DNA from: Plantactinospora soyae
GTDB taxonomy: Bacteria; Actinomycetota; Actinomycetes; Mycobacteriales; Micromonosporaceae
Direction: 5' to 3'
DNA: 64,000 nt
Assembly: GCF_014874095.1 (NCBI RefSeq)
Contig: NZ_JADBEB010000001.1
Span: 3,658,001-3,722,000 of the forward strand
In this document: piece by piece, positions 54,521-63,417 of the stretch
Layout: the number at the start of each line of letters is the position of its first letter
Position numbering within the stretch: position 1 is the stretch's first letter
Program-made: the position numbers and the translations under genes
Notes under the pieces: model-generated
What the model was told of the DNA's origin: nothing
Seen by the model: only the letters and a program-made list of their open reading frames with translations
The model's database searches: none

Positions 54521-55702
54521 TCAGCTCTTACCGGCGACCCCGCCGGAGAAGACCAGCCGGATGATCCGGTCGTCCTCGGGGGCGGGTTCGCGCTTGCCGT
54601 CGTGGTTCGAGGTGGAGATCCACAGCGAGCCGTCCGGCGCCGCGACCACGGCCCGGAGCCGGCCGTACTCGCCGGTCAGCAGCGGCCGGGGCTGGCCGAG
54701 CACGGTGCCGGCGGCGGTGAGTTCCACCAACCAGAGCCGTTCGGCCCGCAGGCAGGCCGCCACGAACACCCGCTCGATCATGGCCGCGCCGGAACAGGAC
54801 GACTCGGCGGTGGTCCAGACGACCAGGGGCTCGGTGAACTTGTCGTTCCCCGCGCCGCCGGAGCTCTCGCCCTCGACGTCGGGCCAGCCGTAGTTCTTGC
54901 CCGGCTGGATCAGGTTGACCTCGTCCCAGCTGTTCTGCCCGAACTCGGTGGCGTAGAGCCGCTTGTTGGCGTCCCAGGCGATGCCCTGGACGTTGCGGTG
55001 CCCGAGCGACCAGACCAGGGAGTTCGGGAACGGGTTGCCCGGCGCGGGCTTGCCGGCGGGGGTCATCCGGAGGATCTTGCCGCCGAGGCTGCCGAGCTGC
55101 TGCGCCAGCCCACGCTCGGAGGCGTCTCCGGTGGTGGCGTAGAGGTAGCCGTCCGGGCCGAAGCCGAGCCGCCCGCCGTTGTGGATGCCGGAGAGCGGGA
55201 TCCCGGTGACGATCGGCGTCGGTTTGGCCCCGAGGGTGAGCTTGGCGATCCGGTTGTCCTCGCTGGTGGAGTAGTAGATGAAGATCGTCTTGTCGCGCTG
55301 GTAGGCGGGCGAGACGGCGATGCCCAGCAGGCCGCCCTCGCCTGCGGCGTCGACCTCCGCGACGGTCTGCACCGTGCTGACCTTGAGCCCGTCCGGGTCG
55401 GACTCCGGGCCGACCTTCAGGATCTTGGCGGTGTCCCGCTCGGTCACCAGCGCCCCGCCGTCGGGCAGGAACGCGATTCCCCAGGGCACCCGGAGCTGCT
55501 TGGCCAGCACCGTCGCCGCGACCTGTTGCTCGGCCCCGCTTCCGGTCGGCGAGACCGACGGGGTGGGGAAGGTCGGCGGCTCGCCGGCCGGGTCCGGTTC
55601 CGGTTCGCCGAACGAACAGCCACTGATCACCATGACGGCCGCCGCACAGAGCGCGACCGCCGTGCGCCGACGGTGGATTCTGGGGTACGGGCGAACGCTC
55701 AC
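54521..55702 (-). CDS. Glucose/sorbosone dehydrogenase-like lipoprotein
   Basis: 393 residues. A lipoprotein signal ends in VISGCSFGE with the lipid Cys at residue 29, then a Pro-rich linker. The beta-propeller starts LRVPWGIAFLPDGGALVTERDT and has GEGGLLGIAVSP, the metal/PQQ-side GIHNGGRLGFGPDGYLYATTGD and WSLGHRNVQGIAWD, all usual for PQQ-dependent sugar dehydrogenase-like proteins. It is attached to the outer face of the membrane; whether it binds PQQ is unclear. GTG 55702 is chosen, 17 codons after the first ATG (55753): a TACCCT box lies 7 nt before it and the signal peptide then has normal length. Confidence 0.9.
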   Translation of the reverse strand: MSVRPYPRIHRRRTAVALCAAAVMVISGCSFGEPEPDPAGEPPTFPTPSVSPTGSGAEQQVAATVLAKQLRVPWGIAFLPDGGALVTERDTAKILKVGPESDPDGLKVSTVQTVAEVDAAGEGGLLGIAVSPAYQRDKTIFIYYSTSEDNRIAKLTLGAKPTPIVTGIPLSGIHNGGRLGFGPDGYLYATTGDASERGLAQQLGSLGGKILRMTPAGKPAPGNPFPNSLVWSLGHRNVQGIAWDANKRLYATEFGQNSWDEVNLIQPGKNYGWPDVEGESSGGAGNDKFTEPLVVWTTAESSCSGAAMIERVFVAACLRAERLWLVELTAAGTVLGQPRPLLTGEYGRLRAVVAAPDGSLWISTSNHDGKREPAPEDDRIIRLVFSGGVAGKS

Positions 55703-55709
55703 CCGGCCC

Positions 55710-55715
55710 AGGGTA
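55710..55715 (-). promoter_or_regulatory. Leaderless -10 box TACCCT
   Basis: On the minus strand TACCCT ends exactly 7 nt before GTG 55702. Confidence 0.6.
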
Positions 55716-55982
55716 GTCGGGTTCACATACCTGCCGTCGTTCCGCTCGATCATTGCACCGGTCTTCCCGATCCGTCGCCACCCGGTCCACCGGGTCAGCG
55801 CGGACGAACCGCCTGGTCGGTGCCGGTCGGGTCGCCGGCATCGGGCGACCCGTCAGCGGTGTGAGCCGTGGGCCGCCGGACCGGTTCCCGATCGCGACGG
55901 GAGATTTGTTCCGATCTGGACGCCTGGGCCGGCGCGCGGGGCACCGCTTCCGTGACGGGCGTCCGCGCCGGTCCTTCCGTGC

Positions 55983-55988
55983 GAGACT
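55983..55988 (+). promoter_or_regulatory. Leaderless -10-like box GAGACT
   Basis: GAGACT ends 7 nt before ATG 55996, the spacing seen at other leaderless starts, with G in place of the first T. Confidence 0.4.
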
Positions 55989-55995
55989 GCCCGAC

Positions 55996-57672
55996 ATGGT
56001 GCTCGCGACCTCGGCGGAGCTGACCACGCCGCCGATCGCACCCGCCCGGCGGCGACTTCCCGCCGGGCGGCTCGCCGTCGGGCTCGCCGCGCTCGGCATC
56101 GGCTACCGACTGGTCCTGCTGCTCGCCGAGGTGCCGCCCACCAACAGCGACGAGGCGGTCACCGGGCTGGTGGCCCGGCACGTGGTGCAGGGGAACGAGT
56201 TTCCGCTGTTCTTCTACGGTCAGTACTACATGGGCGCGTTGGAGTCCTACCTCGCCGCACCGCTGTTCGCGGCCTTCGACTCGTCGATCCTCGCCCTACG
56301 CCTGCCCAACCTGCTGCTGTACGCCGCCTTCCTGGCGCTGATGTGGCAGCTCACCCGCCGGCTCTACACCCCGTGGCTGGCGGCGGCCACCGTCGGCCTG
56401 CTCGCACTCGGCTCCGACCGGATCCTGAAGAACCAGCTCATCGCGGGTGGCGGCTATCCGGAGATGAACCCGGCCGGTGCGCTGCTGGTCCTGCTCGCGG
56501 TGAACCTCGGGCTCGGCGTCGTACGCCGCCGCGCGCTGGCGTACGCCGGCTTCGGGCTGGTCGCCGGACTCACCCTCTGGGACGACTGGCTGGTCCTGCC
56601 GTACGTCGCGGCGGCCGGGGTGCTGCTGCTCGGCATCGGCTGGCGGGACCTGCCCGGCCGCCGGGGCCTCGCGCTCCTGGCCGGGCTGCTGGCCGGACTG
56701 GTCCCGATCGGATGGCACAACCTGACCACCGCGCCGGAGAACCGGTCGCTGGCCATCTACGACGTCCTGAACGGCGAGGTGCTGACATCCTGGTACGACC
56801 GGCTCTCCGGCGGCATTCTCTTCGGAGTGCCGATGGGCACCGGACTCTGCCCTCCGGAGCGGTGCGCGTCCTGGCAACTGTGGTGGGGCCTGGCCTATCC
56901 GGTGCTACTGGTCGCCGCCGCGCTGCTCGCCGCCTGGGCACTGTGCCGGGCCACCGGACGCCCGGAGCGGGTCCGGCAGGCGGGCCGGTTGACGCTGCTG
57001 ACCGGCGCCGGGTTGACCCTCTTCGGGTACGTCAGCAGCAGCGCCGCCGCGCTGACCCCGGTGGAGAGCGCCCGCTACCTCTCCTGCCTACTGATCTCGA
57101 CGCCCGCACTGCTCTGGCCGCTGTGGTCGATGGTGACCCGGCGCCCGGTGCCGGGTCGGCCGCCGGTCCCGGGCGGGTCCGGTGCGCCTGCGCGGACTCC
57201 GGTGGCCGGCCGGCCCGGCGGTGGCCGGCTGCTCCGGCTGGCCGGGGCGGTGCCGTTGACGGCGCTCGTGGCCACCATGGCCCTGGCCAGCGGGTCGCTG
57301 ATCGGCGCGAGTCCGGCCCTGGCCCGGGAGGCCGCCCAGCGCCGGGACCTGGTCGACGGGCTGGACCGGCTGGGCGTACGGCGGTTCTACGCCGAGTACT
57401 GGACCTGCAACAACGTCATCTTCCTGACCCGGGAACGACTCGTCTGCGGGGTGATCCGGGACGACCTGCAGGCGGGTTGGGACCGCTATCCGGCGTACCC
57501 GGAACTGGTCGCCGAGGCGCCCCGACCGGCCTTCGTCCTGCCGGCCGGCACCGCGCTGAACACGGCCGTCCGGAACCACCTTCGCGGCACCGGCGTGGCG
57601 GTCACCGAGACCACCGTCGCCGGGTACGACGTCTACCAGACCGCCGCCCCGGTCGACCTGCCGCTGCGCTGA
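55996..57672 (+). CDS. GT-C-fold (family 39-like) membrane glycosyltransferase-like protein
   Basis: 558 residues with about 10-12 membrane segments. The first outer loop has PPTNSDEAVTGLVARHVVQGNEFPLFFYGQ: an acidic SDE motif placed as in GT-C enzymes that use lipid-linked sugars (ArnT, PMT, EmbC-like). After the last membrane segment a ~110-residue outer domain follows (RRFYAEYWTCNNVIFLTRERLVCG with two Cys). Substrates unknown. ATG 55996 is the first start near the hydrophobic part and has the leaderless-type box 7 nt upstream; the frame is open to 55753 but that part is Arg-rich and unsupported. Confidence 0.75.
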   Translation: MVLATSAELTTPPIAPARRRLPAGRLAVGLAALGIGYRLVLLLAEVPPTNSDEAVTGLVARHVVQGNEFPLFFYGQYYMGALESYLAAPLFAAFDSSILALRLPNLLLYAAFLALMWQLTRRLYTPWLAAATVGLLALGSDRILKNQLIAGGGYPEMNPAGALLVLLAVNLGLGVVRRRALAYAGFGLVAGLTLWDDWLVLPYVAAAGVLLLGIGWRDLPGRRGLALLAGLLAGLVPIGWHNLTTAPENRSLAIYDVLNGEVLTSWYDRLSGGILFGVPMGTGLCPPERCASWQLWWGLAYPVLLVAAALLAAWALCRATGRPERVRQAGRLTLLTGAGLTLFGYVSSSAAALTPVESARYLSCLLISTPALLWPLWSMVTRRPVPGRPPVPGGSGAPARTPVAGRPGGGRLLRLAGAVPLTALVATMALASGSLIGASPALAREAAQRRDLVDGLDRLGVRRFYAEYWTCNNVIFLTRERLVCGVIRDDLQAGWDRYPAYPELVAEAPRPAFVLPAGTALNTAVRNHLRGTGVAVTETTVAGYDVYQTAAPVDLPLR

Positions 57673-57719
57673 GAGGTTCCCGCCGGAGGCCCAGCGCGGC
57701 GTCCGGTGGAGCTGACGGC

Positions 57720-57725
57720 TATCGT
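57720..57725 (+). promoter_or_regulatory. Leaderless -10 box TATCGT
   Basis: TATCGT ends 8 nt before GTG 57734. Confidence 0.5.
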
Positions 57726-57733
57726 CGGCGTCC

Positions 57734-58660
57734 GTGAAGGCATGGATTCCGCACCCCGAGGGTCGCGAACTGCTCGGCGAGATTCCCGAAGGCGTCACGG
57801 TGGAGGTCGCTCCGGCGCCGGACCGGCTGCCCTCGGACCCGGCCGGAGTGCGCTTCTGGGTGCCGCCGTTCCTCGCACAGGCCGCGGCGGTCCCGGTCGC
57901 GGCGAAACTGCCGGACCTGCGGGTGGTGCAACTGCTCTCGGCCGGCGCCGACACCTGGGCCGGGCGGCTGCCCGAACAGGTCACCCTCTGCGACGCGCGC
58001 GGCGTGCACGACTCGTCGACCGCGGAGTGGGTGGTCGCGGCGACCCTGGCCCATCTGCGGTCGTTCCCGACCTTCGCCCTGGCCCAGACCCGGCAGGAGT
58101 GGGCGTACGCCAGGGCCGTCCCCACCGACGAACTGGCCGGCAAGCGGGTGCTGATCGTCGGCGCGGGTTCGATCGGGGCGGCCACCCGGGCCCGGCTGGC
58201 GCCGTTCGAGGTCGAGCTGACCATGGTCGCCCGGACCGCCCGCCCCGCCGAGCGGGTGTACGCCGTCGCCGACCTGCCGGAGCTGCTGCCGGCGGCCGAT
58301 GTGGTGGTGCTGCTGGTGCCGCTCACCGAGCAGACCCGGGGCCTGGTCGACGCCGGATTCCTCGCCGCGATGGCGGACGGCGCCCTGCTGGTCAACGCCG
58401 CCCGGGGGCCGGTGGCCGACACCGACGCCCTGGTCGCCGAGCTGTCCACCGGGCGGATCTCGGCGGCGCTCGACGTCACCGAGCCGGAGCCGCTGCCGGC
58501 CGGTCATCCGCTCTGGGACCTGCCCAACGTGCTGCTCACTCCGCACGTCGCCGGCTCGGTACGGGGACTGCTGCCCCGCGCCTACCGCCTCGCCGGCCAG
58601 CAACTGCGCCGGTTCGCCGCCGGTGAACCGCTGATCAACGAGGTACGCGACGGCTACTGA
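57734..58660 (+). CDS. D-isomer-specific 2-hydroxyacid dehydrogenase
   Basis: 308 residues. The NAD-binding GAGSIGAATRARL is near residue 143. Catalytic residues are Arg in LVNAARGPV (~222), Glu in DVTEPEPLP (~251) and His in LTPHVAGSVRG (~270). The enzyme reduces or oxidises a 2-hydroxyacid with NAD(P) in the cytosol; substrate choice is not readable. GTG 57734 follows a TATCGT box. The stop overlaps the convergent PH-protein stop by 7 nt, leaving no room for a terminator. Confidence 0.93.
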   Translation: MKAWIPHPEGRELLGEIPEGVTVEVAPAPDRLPSDPAGVRFWVPPFLAQAAAVPVAAKLPDLRVVQLLSAGADTWAGRLPEQVTLCDARGVHDSSTAEWVVAATLAHLRSFPTFALAQTRQEWAYARAVPTDELAGKRVLIVGAGSIGAATRARLAPFEVELTMVARTARPAERVYAVADLPELLPAADVVVLLVPLTEQTRGLVDAGFLAAMADGALLVNAARGPVADTDALVAELSTGRISAALDVTEPEPLPAGHPLWDLPNVLLTPHVAGSVRGLLPRAYRLAGQQLRRFAAGEPLINEVRDGY

Positions 58661-59091
58661 CCGGTCGGGTCGGTGCGCTCCGGTGTCGCGTCGTGCGCCT
58701 GCGCGGCGGGCTGGTTCGGGCGGGACTCGCCGAGCGACTGGCCGCTGGCGGTGATCAGCGCCGGCAGGTCGACGGAACGGACCGCGGGCAGTGCGGTGGT
58801 CCGACCGTCGCGGAGCCGGACCATCGCCTGACCACGCGGGTCGGAGGCCAGCTCCAGGATGTCGGACCAGGGGATGCGGTGCTGGCCCAGGAGCGCCCGG
58901 ATCCGTACGCCGGCCGGGTCGGCGTCGGTGCCGGCCCGCAGGGCCCACACCCCGATCGCCACCGGGACGAGCAGCAGCGGGGCGAGGTACCAGCGGGAGG
59001 TCGCGAGGGGGAGAGCGCCCAGGAACGCGATGACGGCGGCCACCGAGATCGCCTGGTTGTGCCGGAAGCGGAGCGTGCTGGTCTTGCTCAC
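58654..59091 (-). CDS. Cfp6-like membrane-anchored PH-domain protein
   Basis: 145 residues. Two membrane segments (QAISVAAVIAFLGALPLAT and YLAPLLLVPVAIGVWAL) precede a small beta domain, GVRIRALLGQHRIPWSDILELASDPRGQAMVRLRDGR, split across PH-like strands as in the low-molecular-weight antigen 6 (Cfp6, Rv3004) family. In mycobacteria I recall that gene near ilvB and gatB, which fits this location. Function unknown. GTG 59091 is set by family length and a GAAAAT box 6 nt upstream on the minus strand; the frame is open to 59238. Confidence 0.85.
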   Translation of the reverse strand: MSKTSTLRFRHNQAISVAAVIAFLGALPLATSRWYLAPLLLVPVAIGVWALRAGTDADPAGVRIRALLGQHRIPWSDILELASDPRGQAMVRLRDGRTTALPAVRSVDLPALITASGQSLGESRPNQPAAQAHDATPERTDPTGQ

Positions 59092-59345
59092 CCTGCGATT
59101 TTCGCACCTCGGCCCGGCGGGCCCGGCAGGGGCCTCCGGCGGACCCGGAGTCCGGCCCGACCGGCGCGCGGGACGGAAGACTTGCCACGATGAGGGAAGA
59201 TTCTCCTCAACACAGGAGTGGGAGATCCCTACCAGCACGTAACCACGCCCCCTTCCGATCGTTGGGGGTTGATAGGAATGGTGTGGCCCTTCATCCAGAC
59301 CAGTCCCGCATTACGCCCCGTGCCCCCTCTGCGAAGGCATCCGCC

Positions 59346-61994
59346 ATGTTCGTGGCGCACTCTGCGGATGGTCGAGCCCGTCGCCGGCTCGCCACCCAGG
59401 TCAGTGAGACCGGCGTTCCGCTGCTCGCCGTGGGTTTCCTGGCCGTCGGTCACACCGGAGCGGTGTCTCCGTACGCCGCCGTCGCCCTTGCCGTCGGTGC
59501 GACCGCCGCGGTGGCCGCCACCCGGCTGGGACGCCTCGCCCTGCGGCTGCACCGCACCAGCACGGGCTTCGGGCCGTGCCGGGGTGCCGGCTTCCTCGGT
59601 TTCGGGCTGATCGCCAGCGGCCTCAGTTCGTTCGCCATCTGGCTCGCCCCCGCCGACGCCCGCTCGATGGTGGCCCTCGGCGGCCTGGGACTGGCCCTCC
59701 TCCTCTACCTGCTCGGCATGATGCTGCTGCCGGGCGCCGCGAGCACGGTCGGAGTACGACTGCGCCGTGGCTTCGACGGCCTGAGCCTGGGGATCAGTCT
59801 GGCCTTCTCGGCCTGGATGATTCCGCCGGACGGTGGGCTGCCGCCGCTCGGCGTGGCCGCCGCCCTGCTCGCCACCGGCGGCCTGCCGATCATCACCATC
59901 ACCACCCTGCGGGCGTACGAGTACCGGCGGTCCGCCGCGCTCTGCGGCACCGGTGCCGGGCTGGCGGTGTTCGGGCACGCGCTGCTGGCCGTGCTGATCG
60001 ACTACGGCGCCCCGGCCACCGCGCTGCCGGTGGTCGCCGTCGCTCTGGTCGCGGGTCTGGCGCTGATCGCCGCCGGCGCCCGCCGGGCCAACCCGGTGGC
60101 CCAGCCGACCTCGATGGGCGAGCCGCAGGCGAACCTCACCGCCTATCCGCTGCTGACGATTCCGGCGATCCTCGCGACGCTCTCCGCGCTCTACAACCTG
60201 GTCACCGACGGCACCTTCGACCACGCCCCGATCCTGCTGGGGTTGGCGATCATCCCGACCCTGGTGGTCCGCGAGGTGCTCGTCATGCTCGACATCCGGC
60301 GGTACGCCCGGCGGCTGGCCAACCAGGAGGCGCACTTCCGCTCCCTGGTCTCCGGGGCCAACGACCTGACCCTGGTCGTCGGCGTGGACCTGTTGATCAG
60401 TTGGCAGTCGCCGACGGCGGCCCGGCTCTTCGGGCTCTCCGACGCCGACGTCCTGGGCCGGGCCTTTCCCGAGCTGATGCATCCGGAGGACGCGGCGGAC
60501 GTCACCCAGGTCCTCACCGACACGCTCGCCGGGCGTGCGCCGACCGGCCGTCCGCAACTGGTCACCGCCCGGCTGCGGGACGGGCACGGTGCCTGGCGGG
60601 ACACCGAGTCGACCATCAGCGACCAGCGGAACGTGCCTGAGGTGGCAGCGCTGGTGGTGCACGTCCGGGACGTCAGCGAACGGCAGCGGCTGGAACGGAC
60701 CCTGCACGAACTCGCCTTCCGCGACCAGTTGACCGGGTTGGCCAACCGGCGGGAGCTGATGCGCACCATCGTCACCCAGCGGGCGGTGCCGGGCCACACG
60801 GGTGCGCTGCTGGTGATCGACCTGCACGGGATGTCGGACGTCAACGACGTACACGGCCGGCAGATGGGTGACGCCGTACTGGCCGAGGCCGGGCGGCGGC
60901 TCCGGACCGGGGCCGGCAAGGACGACGTGGTGGCCCGGCTGGGTGGCGACGAGTTCGCGGTGGTCACGGTGGACCGTCCGGTGCTCGCGTACGCGATGGG
61001 GACCCGGCTGTTGACCGCGTTGACCGAGCCGTACGAGGTGGTCGACGTACAGGTGGAGTTGGCCGGCGCCAGCATCGGGCTGGCCGACCTCTCCGGCGGG
61101 GACAACGTCGACGACGTGCTGCGGCGCGCCGACCTGGCCCGGCTCCGGGCCCGGCAACTCGGCCGCAACCGGGTCGAGTGGTACGACGACGAGCTGGAGG
61201 AGCAGTTCACCCGGCGGCTCGATCTGGAGCGGGAACTGCCCGGCGCGGCGCAGCGGGGTGAGCTGGACCTGGTGTACCAACCGGTGGTCGACCTGGCCAC
61301 CACGCAGCCGGTGGGCACCGAGGCGCTGTTGCGCTGGCGGAGCCCGGCGCTGGGTACGGTGCTGCCGAACGAGCTGCTGCCGGTGGCGGAGGACCTGTCG
61401 CTGCTCGAGGAGCTGGGCCGCTGGGTGCTGGACGCCGCCTGTCGACAGATCTCCGTCTGGTCGCAACGTCCCCGCGAGCTCTGGATGTCGGTCAACATCT
61501 CACCAAAGGAGTTGGCCGCGCCCGACTTCATCAGCTGGGTCGGGATGGCGCTGGCCGAGCACAACGTGGCGGCGGAACGGCTGGTGTTGGAGATCGGCGA
61601 GCCGCGGGGCGGTGTGGACGTACCGGCGGTGATCACCCAGCTCGCCGCGCTGCGGGCGATGGGTGTGCGTACCGCGCTGGACGACTTCGGCAGCGGGCAG
61701 GCGTCCCTGGCCCAGCTCCGCCGGCTGCCGGTCGACTTCCTCAAGGTTGATCGGACCCTGGTGACCGAGGGCGGCAGCCGGAACGGCGAGAGCAAGCCGT
61801 TCATCGACGTGGTGGTCGGGCTGGGCAAGCGGTTCGGCCTGGAGATCATCGCCGAGGGCCTGGAGTCGCCGGATCACGTGGAGCAGGCCCGGTCGGCCGG
61901 CTGCCGGCTCGGCCAGGGGTACGGGCTGTCCCGCCCCGGTCCGGCGGAGCGGGTGGAGGCGTACCTGGAGGAGTTCCCCAGCCCGTCACGGTGA
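59346..61994 (+). CDS. Membrane PAS-GGDEF-EAL protein
   Basis: 882 residues. About eight to nine membrane segments (~25-320) form the sensor. A PAS domain follows (EAHFRSLVSGANDLTLVVGVDL..., ~335-455). The GGDEF domain keeps [10 protein letters not shown] (~533), but the substrate helix reads DVNDVHGRQMGD where GHxxGD is usual, so cyclase activity may be weak. The EAL domain is complete: EALLRWRSP (~658), MSVNISPKEL, ALDDFGSGQASL, FLKVDR, IAEGLES. ATG 59346 is chosen at MFVAHSADG because the membrane part begins soon after; ATG 59190, 52 codons upstream and in frame, is possible. Net phosphodiesterase activity seems likely. Confidence 0.88.
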   Translation: MFVAHSADGRARRRLATQVSETGVPLLAVGFLAVGHTGAVSPYAAVALAVGATAAVAATRLGRLALRLHRTSTGFGPCRGAGFLGFGLIASGLSSFAIWLAPADARSMVALGGLGLALLLYLLGMMLLPGAASTVGVRLRRGFDGLSLGISLAFSAWMIPPDGGLPPLGVAAALLATGGLPIITITTLRAYEYRRSAALCGTGAGLAVFGHALLAVLIDYGAPATALPVVAVALVAGLALIAAGARRANPVAQPTSMGEPQANLTAYPLLTIPAILATLSALYNLVTDGTFDHAPILLGLAIIPTLVVREVLVMLDIRRYARRLANQEAHFRSLVSGANDLTLVVGVDLLISWQSPTAARLFGLSDADVLGRAFPELMHPEDAADVTQVLTDTLAGRAPTGRPQLVTARLRDGHGAWRDTESTISDQRNVPEVAALVVHVRDVSERQRLERTLHELAFRDQLTGLANRRELMRTIVTQRAVPGHTGALLVIDLHGMSDVNDVHGRQMGDAVLAEAGRRLRTGAGKDDVVARLGGDEFAVVTVDRPVLAYAMGTRLLTALTEPYEVVDVQVELAGASIGLADLSGGDNVDDVLRRADLARLRARQLGRNRVEWYDDELEEQFTRRLDLERELPGAAQRGELDLVYQPVVDLATTQPVGTEALLRWRSPALGTVLPNELLPVAEDLSLLEELGRWVLDAACRQISVWSQRPRELWMSVNISPKELAAPDFISWVGMALAEHNVAAERLVLEIGEPRGGVDVPAVITQLAALRAMGVRTALDDFGSGQASLAQLRRLPVDFLKVDRTLVTEGGSRNGESKPFIDVVVGLGKRFGLEIIAEGLESPDHVEQARSAGCRLGQGYGLSRPGPAERVEAYLEEFPSPSR

Positions 61995-62020
61995 GCGACG
62001 GGCGGGGAACCCGGTGAGAC

Positions 62021-63289
62021 TCAGCCGGCGGCGAAGCCCGGCATCGGGTACGCCGCGAGCAGGTCCCGGACCTCGCCGGCGATCCGGTCGAGGGTCGGTT
62101 CGTCGTCCTTGATCGCTGCGGTGATCGCCTCGTCCATCCAGGCCGCGACCTGGGGCATCTGCTCCTCGGTCAGGCCCCGGGTGGCCAGCGCGGCGGTGCC
62201 GAGCCGGATCCCCGACGGGTCGAACGGCTTGCGCGGGTCGTACGGCACCGTGTTGTAGTTCAGTTCGATGCCGGCCCGGTCCAGCGCCTGTGCCGCCGGC
62301 TTGCCGGCGATTCCCTTGCCGGTCAGGTCGGCGAGGATCAGGTGGTTGTCGGTGCCGCCCGAGGAGAGGGTGAAGTCCCGCTCGATCAGGGCCGAGGCGA
62401 GCGCCTTGGCGTTGGTGACGATCTGCTGGGCGTACCGCCGGAAGTCGGCCGTGCCCGCCTCGCGCAGGGCCACCGCGATGCCGGCGGTGGTGTGGTTGTG
62501 CGGGCCGCCCTGGAGACCGGGGAAGACCGCCTTGTCGATGGCGCTGGCGTGCTCGGCCGTGGTCATGATCATGGCGCCCCGCGGACCGCGCAGGGTCTTG
62601 TGCGTCGTGGTGGTGATCACGTCCGCGTGACCCACCGGTGAGGGGTGGGCACCGCCCGCGACCAGGCCGGCGATGTGCGCGATGTCGGCCACCAGCACCG
62701 CACCGACCTCGCGGGCGATCTCGGCGAAGCCGGCGAAGTCGATCGTCCGGGGTACGGCGGTGCCACCGCAGAAGATCACCTTGGGGCGTTCCCGGCGGGC
62801 CAGGTCGCGTACCTCGTCGAGGTCGATCCGGCCGGTTTCCGCCGAGACGCCGTAGCGGACCGGGTTGAACCACTTGCCGGTCGCCGAGACCGACCAGCCG
62901 TGGGTCAGGTGCCCGCCCATCGGCAGCGCCATCCCCAGCACCGTGTCGCCGGGGGAGAGGAAGGCCAGGTAGACGGCGAGGTTGGCCGGCGACCCCGAGT
63001 ACGGCTGCACGTTGGCGTGCGCGACGCCGAAGAGTTCCCGGGCCCGGGTGACCGCGAGCGTCTCGATCGGGTCGATGAACTGCTGGCCCTCGTAGTAACG
63101 GCGGCCGGGGTAGCCCTCCGAGTACTTGTTGGTCAGCACCGTGCCGCTGGCCTCCAGGACAGCGGTCGAGACGTAGTTCTCGGAGGCGATCATCCGCAGC
63201 TTGTCGTGCTGCCGGCCCGCCTCGGCCTCGATCAGCGCCCCCAACTCCGGGTCGGCTGCGGTCAGGCTGGGAATCGGTGGTACATGCAC
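62021..63289 (-). CDS. glyA: Serine hydroxymethyltransferase
   Basis: 422 residues. The PLP Lys is in TTTTHKTLRGPRGAM (~230). MIASENYVS, NKYSEGYPGRRYYEG and VQPYSGSPANLAVY are the standard substrate and cofactor motifs, and ADIAHIAGLVAGG holds the PLP-stacking His. It interconverts serine and glycine with tetrahydrofolate. GTG 63289 (MHVPPIPSL) is chosen because AGGAGGA (63304-63298, minus strand) lies 8 nt upstream; the open frame to 63592 is antisense-like sequence. The LacI-type gene lies 128 bp upstream on the same strand. Confidence 0.96.
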   Translation of the reverse strand: MHVPPIPSLTAADPELGALIEAEAGRQHDKLRMIASENYVSTAVLEASGTVLTNKYSEGYPGRRYYEGQQFIDPIETLAVTRARELFGVAHANVQPYSGSPANLAVYLAFLSPGDTVLGMALPMGGHLTHGWSVSATGKWFNPVRYGVSAETGRIDLDEVRDLARRERPKVIFCGGTAVPRTIDFAGFAEIAREVGAVLVADIAHIAGLVAGGAHPSPVGHADVITTTTHKTLRGPRGAMIMTTAEHASAIDKAVFPGLQGGPHNHTTAGIAVALREAGTADFRRYAQQIVTNAKALASALIERDFTLSSGGTDNHLILADLTGKGIAGKPAAQALDRAGIELNYNTVPYDPRKPFDPSGIRLGTAALATRGLTEEQMPQVAAWMDEAITAAIKDDEPTLDRIAGEVRDLLAAYPMPGFAAG

Positions 63290-63417
63290 GATCGTCGTCC
63301 TCCTGGCTGGTCCACGCCTGCGGCCGATGCTATCGGTTGCCACCCGCCCGCCCGGCGCCGCCCGGCGGGCCGGTGACCGGTGCAACCGCTGGCGCGCGGT
63401 GTCACCGGTCGAGCCGG

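Larger units (their letters stand above)
55703..55995. other. Divergent promoter region
   Basis: Holds the TACCCT box of the lipoprotein gene (55710-55715, minus strand) and the GAGACT box of the membrane-protein gene (55983-55988). The rest is G+C-rich with no supported gene. Confidence 0.5.

Noticed and set aside
59190-59345. ATG 59190 as start of the PAS-GGDEF-EAL protein
   Set aside because: The extra 52 residues look unlike protein-coding sequence of this family; kept only as an alternative.
59229-61466. 745-codon minus-strand frame opposite the PAS-GGDEF-EAL gene
   Set aside because: Antisense frame with His/Gln/Arg/Gly-rich sequence and no motif.
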